Source: Plantago ovata
Taxonomy: Eukaryota > Streptophyta > Magnoliopsida > Lamiales > Plantaginaceae
Reading direction: 5' to 3'
NCBI GenBank assembly: GCA_028274465.1
Contig: CM051455.1
Coordinates: forward strand, 128,685,462-128,749,461
DNA: 64,000 nucleotides
Both the position numbers and the translations under genes were made by a program. Numbering within the stretch: the first letter of the stretch is position 1; the number at the start of each line of letters is the position of its first letter. The notes under the pieces were generated by a model, which ran no database searches, was not told the origin of the DNA, and saw only the letters and a program-made list of their open reading frames with translations. Below are positions 11,240 through 22,040 of the stretch, piece after piece.

Positions 11240-12960
11240 TCTTTAAATATATGGGACAGAAGTTTGTTATTCATTTAACAATATAAGAAGCAATTTGTGT
11301 AACTATGAACTAAAATACTAATTTTGATGTGGTAGTAAAGTGGATGCAATGCTATACTATACTCAAACTATTGATGAAGTTGTATCCAATGATGAAGTCT
11401 AGCATTTGTACATTGGAGATGTTACAATAGATCAAAGTCGACCATGTGAATAGTATGATACTCGGTGAATAACTATATAATACTGGGAAAAAAATTAAAG
11501 CGCGAAATAGTCGTAGACGGATGTAAATTATGGTCAACAGTATTGATGCTTTCAATTTCCTCGATAAACAGTTGGCTAGGTCGCAAGTAGTTCAAAGTAA
11601 TTGGAGTCGATTGGGTTGTCAGTTATTATATAAAAGGGAACACATTGTCGGTTGTTATATGAAAGGAAACACATGCACATAGACGGATAGAGACGATTTG
11701 TATAATATACTCTGGTTGAGAGAGATAGAGAGGGAGGGTGAGAGAGAGACCACACGCAGAAGGGAGAGCTGGGCAAATTCCCATGCCATCTCCCTCCTGA
11801 AACACAAAAGCATAAATTTTATTAACCAAGACCTGCCAAGTGAGCTCACCCATCATGACAAAGGTCTCACACACACCATATACAATCAACCATCTCCCTT
11901 AGGACCTGCCAAGCGAGCGCACCCGACATGGCAAAGGTCTCTGAGACCTTATACTATCGCTATCTCTCTTAAGGACCTGCCAAGCGAGCGCACCCGTCAT
12001 GGCAAAGGTCGCTCACACCTTATGCTATCACTATTTCTCTTACAATATCATCTTACCCATTCACAAACCGTTCTACTATTCTATTATAGTATTGTGTTAA
12101 CAAGACGGCATAAAATCATACAAAGGTTCAAGGGTTCAATATGTTGCAAACCATCAAAAACCTGCCATCAAGGATTATAGCATGTCCAAAGAGATTCAGA
12201 CTTTGCTCTTCTTCCATCAATCTTGGATGAACAAAAATAAATCAGATATCAAGAGATGTATGGTACAACCCGCCTGCATCACATTGCCACAAAATCTGAG
12301 AAATAAAAACAATAGAGAGATTAACGAGAGCCAAATCAACACTTGAGAAAAGCTATATCCAATGAGAAACGCGCCTTGTAAACAATAAGAATCAATCAAG
12401 CAACTTTTTAATTTGCAATCAAAATGTATCGATTAATCAACGTACAATTTTTTTTGTAAATTAGTAAAAAGTACTAACCTTTATCAAATAGAATACGCAG
12501 ATGACAAAGAAAAAAAACTTTACCGAAGCCTTAAGAACAACCGACCGACTTATATATTCAATCAATAGATCTGCACACACACACACACACACATAAAAAA
12601 AAACGAGATCGATAAGATAAAAGGTTGTGCCGATTATCAGCCACCTTAACAACAAATCGACTGAATCAATTAATAATCGGAATTGTGGGAAGGGATAAAA
12701 ATCGAAAAATGTTGATGATCGGTAAAGTTATAAGTGAAGGTTTGAGGCTTTTGGCTATAATCAGAGGTGATTCATGAGTGAAAATTCCCATGATGATGAA
12801 GACGTACGGAAGTATTTCTGTAAGGTACTATGATGGTGAAATACATATATTGAGGTGAGCGGCTGAAAATCAGTTGGTGAGGTTTTAGAATCATGAAAGG
12901 AGACTGGACCCTTATATAGTAAATTACTTGAAATTATTTGGCATAGAATATTGATGATAA
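11240..12960 (+). repeat. left-arm unit L3 with promoter-like inner end
   Basis: Third copy, with the tandem block at about 11,828-12,010. After an (AC)n run at 12,573-12,592 it departs from L1/L2 and runs into an inner segment. Read on the minus strand, that segment contains TATATAAG (12,911-12,918) followed about 30 bp later by a pyrimidine-rich stretch. It is mirrored closely by 13,935-15,660. Confidence 0.7.
12911..12918 (-). promoter_or_regulatory. TATA-like box firing outward on the left arm
   Basis: TATATAAG on the minus strand, followed by GGGTCCAGTCTCC and a CT-rich leader, has the form of a plant core promoter. It is the mirror copy of the box at 13,977. Prediction only. Confidence 0.35.
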
Positions 12961-13935
12961 ATTAATTTAATATGCTAGTTGTAAAAAAGTATAGTCAATA
13001 TAAAAGATATAGAATGATTAAATTAATAGAAAGGGCAAGAAAATAATTATTTTGTTAAAATAAATTAAGATTGTAGAAATTGTGGAAAAAATAAATTAAA
13101 GTCTATTATGTCAAATATCTAGCTATAAATTAATTATTGGTGCTAACTCAACTCACAATCAACTATCTTCACAAATAAGTATGATACGTTGACTAGATAC
13201 GATGAATGTGAAGATATGATACTTTTTACTATTTTGTGAAAATAGTTGAATGCGAGCTACTAATAATTCATTTATAGATAGATTTTTGCAATAATAGACT
13301 TTAAATTATTTTTTCCACACTTTCTATAATCTTAATTGCTTTTAACAGAAAAATTATTTTCTTGCCTTTTCTGTTAATTTAAGCATTCTATATCTTTTAT
13401 ATTGACTATACTTTATTACAAATAGCAAAATTAGATTAATTTACATGATAAATTAATTTAATTTTGCTATTTGTAATAAAGTATAGTCAATATAAAAGAT
13501 ATACAATGATTAAATTAACAGAAAGGGCAAGAAAATAAATTTTCGGTTAAAAGCAATTAAAATTATAGAAAGTGTGGAAAAAATAATTTAAAGACTATTA
13601 TTGCAAAAAAATCTATTTATAAATGAATTATTAGTAGCTCGCATTCAACTATCTTCACAAAATAGTAAAAAATATCATATCTTCACATTCATCGTATCTA
13701 GTCAAAATATCATACTTATTTGTGAAGATAGTTGATTGTGAGTTGAGTTAGCACCAATAATTAATTTATACATAGATATTTGACATAATAGACTTTAATT
13801 TATTTTTTCCACAATTTCTACAATCTTAATTTATTTTAATAAAAGAATTATTTTCTTGCCCTTTCTATTAATTTAATCATTCTATATCTTTTATATTGAC
13901 TATACTTTTTTACAAATAGCAAAATTAAATTAATT
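12960..13935. repeat. paired palindromic elements at the centre of the inverted repeat
   Basis: The word gtatagtcaatataaaagat occurs forward at about 12,990, reversed at about 13,390-13,410, forward at about 13,482 and reversed at about 13,880. The centre is therefore two head-to-head palindromes of about 480 bp (mid-points near 13,200 and 13,690) that are themselves mirror images about ~13,445. They look like two copies of one palindromic MITE. Confidence 0.7.
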
Positions 13936-13976
13936 TATCATCAATATTCTATGCCAAATAATTTCAAGTAATTTAC

Positions 13977-13984
13977 TATATAAG
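13977..13984 (+). promoter_or_regulatory. TATA-like box firing outward on the right arm
   Basis: TATATAAG is followed by GGGTCCAGTCTCC and a CT/CA-rich leader containing several short ATG frames. It mirrors the left-arm box, so the two would drive divergent transcripts with nearly identical sequence. Prediction only. Confidence 0.35.
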
Positions 13985-14289
13985 GGTCCAGTCTCCTTTC
14001 ATGATTCTAAAACCTCACCAACTGACTTCCACCCGCTCACCTCAATATATGTATTTCACCATCATAGTACCTTACAGAAATACTTCCGTACGTCTTCATC
14101 ACCATGGGAATTTTCACTCCTGAATCACCTCTGATTATAGTCAAAATCCTCAAACCTTCACTTATAACTTTACCGTCATCAACATTTTTCGATTTTTTCC
14201 CTTCCCACAATTCCGATTATTGATTGATTCAATCGATTTGTTGTTAAGGTGGCTGAAAATCGGCACAACCTTTTATCTTATCGATCTCG

Positions 14290-14332
<43 letters not shown>

Positions 14333-17300
14333 GATCTATTGATTGAATATATAAGTCGGTCGGTTGTTCTTAAGGCTTCAGTAAAGTTTTTTTTCTTTGT
14401 CATCTGCGTATTCTATTTGATAAAGGTTAATACTTTTTTCTAATTTACAAAATTGTTTGTACGTTGATTAATCGATACATTTTGATTGCAAATTAAAAAG
14501 TTACTTGATTGATTCTTATTGTTTAGAAGGCGCGTTTCTCATTGGATATAGCTTTTCTCAAGTGTTGATTTGGCTCTAGTTAATCTCTATATTGTTTTTA
14601 TTTCTCAGATTTTGTGGCAATGTGATGCAGGCGGGTTGTACCATATGTCTCTTGATATCTGATTTATTTTTGTTCATCCAAGATTGATGGAAGAAGAGCA
14701 AAGTCTGAATCTCTTTGGACATGCTATAATCCTTGATGGCAGGTTTTTGATGGTTTGCAACATATTGAACCCTTGAACCTTTGTATGATTTTATTCCGTC
14801 TTGTTAACACAATACTATAATAGAATAGTAGAACGGTTTGTGAATGGGTAAGATGATATTGTAAGAGAAATAGTGATAGCATAAGGTGTGAGTGACCTTT
14901 GCCATGACGGGTGCGCTCGCTTGGCAGGTCCTTAAGAGAGATAGCGATAGTATAAGGTGTGAGAGACCTTTGCCATGTCGGGTGCGCTCGCTTGGCAGGT
15001 CCTAAGGGAGATGGTTGATTGTATATGGTGTGTGTGAGACCTTTGCCATGATGGGTGAGCTTGCTTGGCAGGTCTTGGTTAATAAAATTTATGCTTTTGT
15101 GTTTCAGGAGGGAGATGGCATGGGAATTTGCCCAGCTCTCCCTTTTGCGTGTGGTCTCTCTCTCACCCTCCCTCTCTATCTCTCTCAACCAGAGTACATT
15201 ATACAAATCGTCTCTATCCGTCTATGTGCATGTGTTTCCTTTCATATAACAACCAATAATGTGTTCCCTTTTAAATAATAACTCACAACCCAATCGACTC
15301 CAATTACTTTGAACTACTTGCGACCTAGCGAACTTTTTATCAAGGAAATTGAAAGCAGCAATACTGTTGACCATTATTTACATCCGTCTACCACTATTTC
15401 GCGCTTTAATTTTTTTTCACAGTATTATATAAGTATTCACCGAGTATCATACTATTCACATGGTCGACTTTGATCGATCTATTGTAACATCTCCAATGTA
15501 CAAATGCTAGACTTCATTATTGGATACTACTTCATCGGTAGTTTCAGTATACTATAGCATTGCATCCACTTTACTACCGCATTAAAATTATTATCTGAAT
15601 TGATAGTTACACAAATTGCTTTTGATAATGTTAAATGAATAACTAGCTCTTGTCCAATATATTACAAGATTGGACAGAAAAGATAACAATTGGTCTGGAA
15701 ATAAGGTTGAACAAAATTGTCATGTCTAAAAGCATATAGTTTTGAGATTGCTCTATGATTATATTATTACACTACTAAGAAGTTATCTTATTGACAATTA
15801 TGTTTTTCTCATCATTTACCTGAGTTTTAAATTTTAATATTATTTATGCATTACGATATACATACTCACAAGTATTGTATATGTTGTTTGGTTCTTGATT
15901 ATATGTTAGATGCGATGGGCTCTCATTTGCTATTTTGCTTTATACAAAGGCTCAATGTATAGATGTGCTTGTGCCGTTGTATTACTAGTATTTGTATTAC
16001 TAATATACTAGTACAAAACAGAATAACAATAAGTTGCATCGCCAGTTAGATGCTTCCTTCCAGCTATTTTGCCCTTTTATATAGTCAGCTAATTAGTCGA
16101 TTAGCTTCTGGGGATTCAAATTGATGTGTTTGTACAGATCTGATGCGGTTATTAGGAAGATTCTTCTATATTGCCTGAGCTGGTTCTAATGGTAATTTAT
16201 TTTCATCCATGCCGCTTCTATTGGTTAATGTATTTTTTCGCATATTTGTTTATATAACTAACATTCCTAATTGTTTTGTTTAGTTTACAGGAGTTGCATT
16301 GTGCAGGTACTCGTTCATTTTGTTGTTAATTATTTCCAGGATATGTCGAGGTGAGTTCGATTGGATATGATTATTTTCTGTATATAATGCTTTGCTGGTT
16401 GATATCGGCCCAGCCTGTTACCTTATCGATTCTTTTTTTTTTTGTGCAGAACAAATTTGGTATTGATAGAATCTATAAGTCTGTTGTTTGTTCATAGGGC
16501 TTCGGTAATAAGTTTTTTTTCCTACGCTTATTCGATTTGTTAAATGTTTGTAATTTTTGACGATTTACAAGATTGTTTATGAGTTGTAAATGTCGGGGGC
16601 AATATATTGGATTTAGCTTTTCTCAAGTGTTGATTTGACTCTTGTTAATTTTCTTTATGGTTTTATTCCTCAGATTTTTGGGGCATATGATGCGAGCAGA
16701 TTCTACCATATATCTCTTGATACTTAATATATTTTTATTCATCAAAGCTTGATGCAAGGAGAGACTCAATCTCTTTGGACATGATATAATTCTTGTTGGC
16801 AGGTTTTTGATGGTTTGCAATATACTGAACCCTTGATCTTTTGTATGGTTTTACACCATCTTGTTGACACAATACTATAACAAAATAGTAGAATGGTGTG
16901 TGAGGAGATAAGATGATTTTGTAAGAGAAACAGTGATAGTATAAGGTGTAGCATGATGGGTACGCTCGTTTGGCAGGTCATTAACCATGATGGTGATAGT
17001 ATAAGGTGAGAGATACATTTACCATGTCGGGTGCGCTCGCTTGGCAGGTCCCTAAGAGAGATAGTGATAGTATAAAGTGTGAGAGACTTTGCCATGTCGG
17101 GTGTGCTAGCTTGGCAAGTCCCAAGAGAAATGGTGATAGTATAAGGTGTGTGAGACCTTTGCCATGATGCATGGGTGAGCTCTCTTGGCAGGTCCTAGTT
17201 AATAAAATTTACCCAACTCTCCTTTCTGCGTGTGGTCCCTCTCTCACCCTCCCTCCTTATCTCTCTCAATCAGTACAATATACAAATCGTCTCTATCCGT

Positions 17301-18822
17301 CTATGTGCATGTATTTTCTTTCATATAACAATCGAGTACTGCCAATGTCTTCCCTTTTATATAACAACTGAAAACCTTATCGACTCCAATTACTGTGAAC
17401 TACTTGCGACCTAGCTAACTGTCTAACAAGGAAATTGAAATCAACAATACTATCGAGCATTATTAACATTAATTTACCTTTATTTTGTCCTTTAATTTTC
17501 CCCCTGGTATTATATAATTATTCACTAGATATCATATTATTCTCATGGTCGACTTTGATCTATTGTAATTTCTCCAATGCACAAAATGCTAGACTTCATT
17601 GTTGAATACAACTTCATCTATAGTTTCAGTATAGCATTGCATCCACTTTACTACCGCGTTAAATTATTATATGTGTTGATAGTCACCATAAATTGCTTTT
17701 GATACTATTAAATGAATAACTAACTCATGTCCCATATATTACAAGATTGGACAGAAGAGATAACAATTGGAAATAAGGTTGAACAAAATTGTCCTGTCTA
17801 AAAACATGTATTAATATTGCTCTATGATTAAATTATTACACTACAAAGAAGTTGTCTTATTGACAATTATTTTTCGTATCATCATCCACCTGAATTGTAA
17901 TTTCTTAATATAATTTATGCATTATGATGTACATACTCCCAGGTATTATATATGTTCTTTGGTTCTTGATTGTATGTTAGATGCGATTGACAGTTCCCAA
18001 GAGAGATGGTGATAGTATAAGGTATGTGAGACCTTTGCCATGATGGGTGAACACGCTTGGCAGGTCCTCGTTAATAAAATTTATGCTTTTGTGTTGCAGG
18101 ATGGAGATGGCATGGAAATTTACCCAGCTCTCCCTTCTATGTGTGGTCTCTCTCTCACCCTCCTTCCCTATCTCTCTCAATCAGTACAATATACAAACCG
18201 TCTCCATCCATATACAGTAGGTGCATGAGTTCCCTTTTATATAACAACCGCAAACCCGAGTACTACGCGGCCAATGTGTTTCCTTTTATATAACAACTAA
18301 CAACCTACTGACTCCAATTATTGTGAATTAATTGCGACCTAACTATCAAGGAAATTGAAATCAACAATACTGTCGAGCATTGTTAACATTAATGTACATC
18401 TATTTTGTCCTTTAATTTTTTCCCAGTATATATAATTATTCACTAGATATCATACTGTTCTCATGGTTGACTTTGATCTGTTGTAATTTCTCCAATCACA
18501 AATGCAAGATTTCATTATTGCACAAAACTTCATCACTAGTTTCAGTATAGCATTGCATTCACTTTACTACTGCGTTAATTAAAATTATTATTTGTGTTGA
18601 TAGTTACCACAAATTGCTTTTGATGTTGTGTGCAATTGATCTGCTGGTATTTGATATTGTTAATGAATAACCAACTCATATCCCATATATTACAAGACTG
18701 GATAGAAGAGATAATCATACAAGTATAGCACATTCGTTAAATCAACTCCAAACCTAATTTTCAAACTCTCACCCTAAATCAATTGACATTCATCTTCTTC
18801 TCATCCCTATCTCTAAATCAAT
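13985..18822 (-). repeat. right arm of the inverted repeat (units R3, R2, partial R1)
   Basis: Reverse-complement copy of the left arm. R3 spans about 13,985-15,660 and includes a (TG)n(CG)n tract at 14,292-14,331. R2 spans about 15,661-17,750. R1, about 17,751-18,720, has lost its middle: sequence matching the distal part of L1 jumps at about 17,988 straight into the ~70-bp repeat block. Tandem-repeat blocks lie at about 14,893-15,080, 16,950-17,195 and 18,000-18,070. Confidence 0.75.
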
Positions 18823-18860
18823 CTTGATCCTTAAATTAGATCTAAATCTTCTAAACGTTC

Positions 18861-19591
18861 TGATATAACATAGAATATCCCTCCCGTATCACTCACGGAC
18901 CACCACCAGGCCAGGGGGTGCGCAAGAAGACTTGCCAGGATTTAGGCCGATTAGGCTTATCCCACAGGAAGAAGACTCGCTAAAGTAAGGAACCGCAGTG
19001 CGGCCCTGTGAGGAATATAGAAGATCTGTAAAGGCAAGGGATCAAAATACGGCCCTGCGCGCGGATAGAAGACCCGCCAAAGATCTAGAGCATTGCCTAG
19101 CGCGCGGGATGAAGACCCTCCGCATAGGAACACAATGTGTTACTTATGTGTAGAGTATTGAAGAAGACTCCACTTTGCAGAAGAAGACTGCCCCGCGATG
19201 CCTTGCCTGTGCCCAACAGACAAGAAGTACAAGAGGACAGAGGTAAGCCGGAATACATGCAAGAAATGTCCCCCACACAACTTCTCCTATATATAGCTAG
19301 AGGTCTTGGGGTCACACTTCACGGTATCTCTTTCACTCTCCCTATCAATATACTACTCTCTAAACAGCTATTCCACAACTCAAGTATAGTCTAACACCGG
19401 TTTGTCCAAGACAAGCCGGTCAAAAGGGGATCTAACTCCCTTTTTCCTATTTGCACAGGTCCTACGAGCCACGAAGGATACGATCTTAGAGAGGCAGAGA
19501 GGATTTATCTGTTTCAATGTATTTACCTTAAGTTCATAATATTGTATTTACGTTGTATGGAGTCTATATAGAGTAGCATTTAGTTATATCA
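18861..19591 (+). mobile_element. solo LTR with 5-bp target-site duplication
   Basis: The 731-bp segment starts TGATATAAC and ends GTTATATCA, a 9-bp perfect inverted terminus with TG...CA ends. The 5-bp direct repeat CGTTC flanks it (18,856-18,860 and 19,592-19,596). A TATA-like tract (cctatatatagc, about 19,288) sits in the second half. There is no internal domain or second LTR, so it is a solo LTR left by unequal recombination. It begins 38 bp beyond the end of the large inverted repeat. Confidence 0.82.
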
Positions 19592-20590
19592 CGTTCTAAA
19601 GGTGTTTAGGCTGGATCAAAGGGAAACCGTTGGGCCAATGATCAATGAATTAACAATGTTCTAAAGCTCGAATTCATACGATACAAGACACATAGCAAGT
19701 AAACCACCGAGCTCTAATGTTGATCCCAACAGAGAAACGCCTCCAAATAAATTTTACTAAAAGAGTTTGAAAATTGAAACACATTTTGAAATCGATCGAA
19801 ATGCATGTTAATCCATGCATGCGAATGATTGGCCTAAAATAAGACCCAAAATTTGATCCACATATGTCCAGCTAACATTGCTAGCTCGGTTGTTAACTTA
19901 TAAGTTTTTTAATTTCTTTTTCTTTTCAAATAAGATATAGTACAAAACTTTGTATGAAGAATCGCGACATATTTAGGAGTTACTTAGAGTTTCGGTCGGA
20001 CGCCACTATATCTCCGTCCCTTTGTATTCGTATCTATAATCGGCTAGCATAGCATCTGACTTGTCACAACTAGAACTTGTCATTAAGCATTACAAATATT
20101 AGAAGACAAATAGTTCAACTGTGGTATATTAGGTGGCCAAGATCCTTAATTTTATTTATGTAAAGTTAATGCATCGGACAAATCAGCATCTTTTTTTATC
20201 ATAATCTAGAATCATTATATATATTCCTCATGTTTTTTCTTCAAATTTTGGTTTGTTCACATTAACTCAAGTTTCCTTCTGTTAAAAATATTTTCTCAAG
20301 AACCAAACTGCATGTTTGGCATTAGAAGGATATATTATAATTAAGCATTTTGTTTAGGCTTAAAATAGTGTTAGTTAATTTTTCTAATATACCTTTTTAG
20401 CGGATCTAATTACAAAATAGTACTTACTAGTTACTACTCAATCAATTACATTTTGATCAACGAAGATGACCAAATGGCGCTCTAACTACTGTTCCTTTTT
20501 CAGAATTTCTTTCAACCAAACAACCCTTACTATTTAAAAAAAAATTAAAACAAAAACAAAAAAGAAAAAAAGAAAAAAAAATTAACTATG
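19592..20590. other. AT-rich intergenic sequence
   Basis: No gene or classified repeat recognised; several A/T homopolymer runs. Confidence 0.4.
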
Positions 20591-20595
20591 GCCTT

Positions 20596-20790
20596 GGCCG
20601 GAGCTCCGGCTGGAGCTCCGACCAAGCCTGTAGCAGCTTCGATCGGAGCTGCTATAGAGCTCCGATCTGGAGCTCTACAGCTCCAGATCGGAGGTGTAAA
20701 GCTCGGATTTGGAGCTCTGTAACAGAGCTCCAAATCGGAGCTCCGATTTTGTCCAAACAATAAACTCCAGTCGGAGCTTAGGTTGCGGTA
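20596..20790. repeat. GGAGCTC-rich cluster of short palindromes
   Basis: About ten copies of the word GGAGCT or its complement AGCTCC occur within 200 bp, several joined as larger inverted repeats (for example gagctccgatctggagctc and ctccagatcggag). It interrupts strongly AT-rich DNA and is followed by a poly(A) run at about 20,848-20,874. Its origin is unknown; it could be the core of a degraded MITE. Confidence 0.6.
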
Positions 20791-20846
20791 CCGGAATTAC
20801 TCCAGTACCGGAGGAATAGAAGAAGGAGGAAGAAGATGGAAAAAGA

Positions 20847-20877
<31 letters not shown>

Positions 20878-21307
20878 AAAAATATATTAAATTATTCAAA
20901 AGATAAGGCTTGTTTGGTTTGGGAGTTTTGAGACAATGACATTTATGTAAATAGGGTCCGATCAACGATATTTGGTACCAAAATATAATTGATTAAGTAG
21001 TAGGGATAAATTTGAAATTAAGCCTAATATGGAGATGGAGGTATAAATCAGGCATTTTCTTTAGTGTTAAATATTACTTCGTCAGTAGCTATCATTTGTT
21101 TTAGGATGTATCTCGTTCTCAATTATTCAACAAAGTAATAACAGACACATTTCACTCTAAAATCGTTAATCAAACTTTAAGTACTAATTTAACAAGACTA
21201 CTTACCTGAATTCGGTAATTCATTCGATTTTAATCTTAAAACTTAACCTAAACCGTTGTGAAACTGAAATAGATTGGAGTTGTATAGTAGTACTATTTTA
21301 GAAACAA

Positions 21308-21552
21308 TACTTCCTCATCCGTTTCATTACAAAGTTTCTAAGGGGACTATTCATCGCGACCTTTGACCACGTATAACTCCTAAATTAAACTTTATCAATA
21401 TAAATTAAAAGTCGATTATGAAAATATACTCCATTTAATTTCATAATATAATTTTATTATATTTTTTTCTAATGTAATTTAGGAGTTATGCGTGGTCAAA
21501 GGTAGCGATAAATAGTCTTCTTAGAAACTTTGTAATAAAACGGAGAAAATAT
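21308..21552. mobile_element. Stowaway-like MITE (copy 2)
   Basis: Same family as 778-1003. The left end tacttcctcatccgtttcat and right end ataaaacggagaaaata are inverted. Both subterminal regions carry the family word, as gactattcatcgcgacctt on the left and ggtagcgataaatagtc on the right. Confidence 0.7.
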
Positions 21553-21951
21553 ATATTTGAAACAATTATATTCAAAAATTAATATAAATGACTAGATTTT
21601 ACACACCCACCACTCCATTGGGAGATTTCTATCTATCGATCTCAATAGACGTGGATTTTATTATTTTGGATGAAATCTTGAAAGGAGTTAAAAATAAGTA
21701 GTGGCCTATTACATCTTTTGAGTATTGATCCTCATTTATTTATAAGGTAACTAGTAAAACCATTGTTTTCATCATCATTCACAGTACTGTTTGTGTTTTG
21801 TCCTATAAAACTAAAACTATAGATGTAATGAAAATTTATGGATCTCTTGTCACTTCTTGGAAACATAACCATTTTAGCCAGTAGGAGACAATAAGGAATC
21901 TTTGTATGAATACTTCTATCTTATCCTTCAATCCCTTCTAGTTCTAATATG

Positions 21952-21959
21952 TATATAAG
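21952..21959 (+). promoter_or_regulatory. TATA box of the phytoene synthase gene
   Basis: TATATAAG lies 82 bp upstream of the start codon at 22,041, a spacing consistent with a short 5' UTR. Prediction from position and sequence only. Confidence 0.5.
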
Positions 21960-22040
21960 ATCATACATACATCTAATCACTATAGAGCATACCTTTTAGG
22001 CCAGTTTCAGAGTAAACCTGAGAGTTCTAAACTGGCCAAA

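Larger units (their letters stand above)
7041..18822. repeat. 11.8-kb inverted repeat with tandemly repeated arms
   Basis: The outermost left sequence (7041, attgatttagagatagggat) returns in reverse complement at 18803-18822, and correspondence continues inward to a centre near 13,445. Each arm is built from about three ~2.05-kb direct units, beginning on the left near 7158, 9178 and 11,240. On the right they are mirrored near 15,660, 17,750 and 18,720. The outer right unit lacks about 1 kb (jump near 17,988), which explains the shorter right arm. No transposase, RT or other protein domain is present, and the many open frames are repeats of each other. It could be a foldback-type element or a chromosomal inverted duplication. 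Confidence 0.85.

Noticed and set aside
11698..12180. 160-codon open frame, repeated in reverse at 14,724-15,206
   Set aside because: Both are translations of the same inverted repeat containing tandem 70-bp units and CT-rich sequence. There is no domain, and related copies in the other units have stops.
20545..20760. 71-codon minus-strand frame
   Set aside because: Produced by the GGAGCTC palindrome cluster and a poly(A/T) run.
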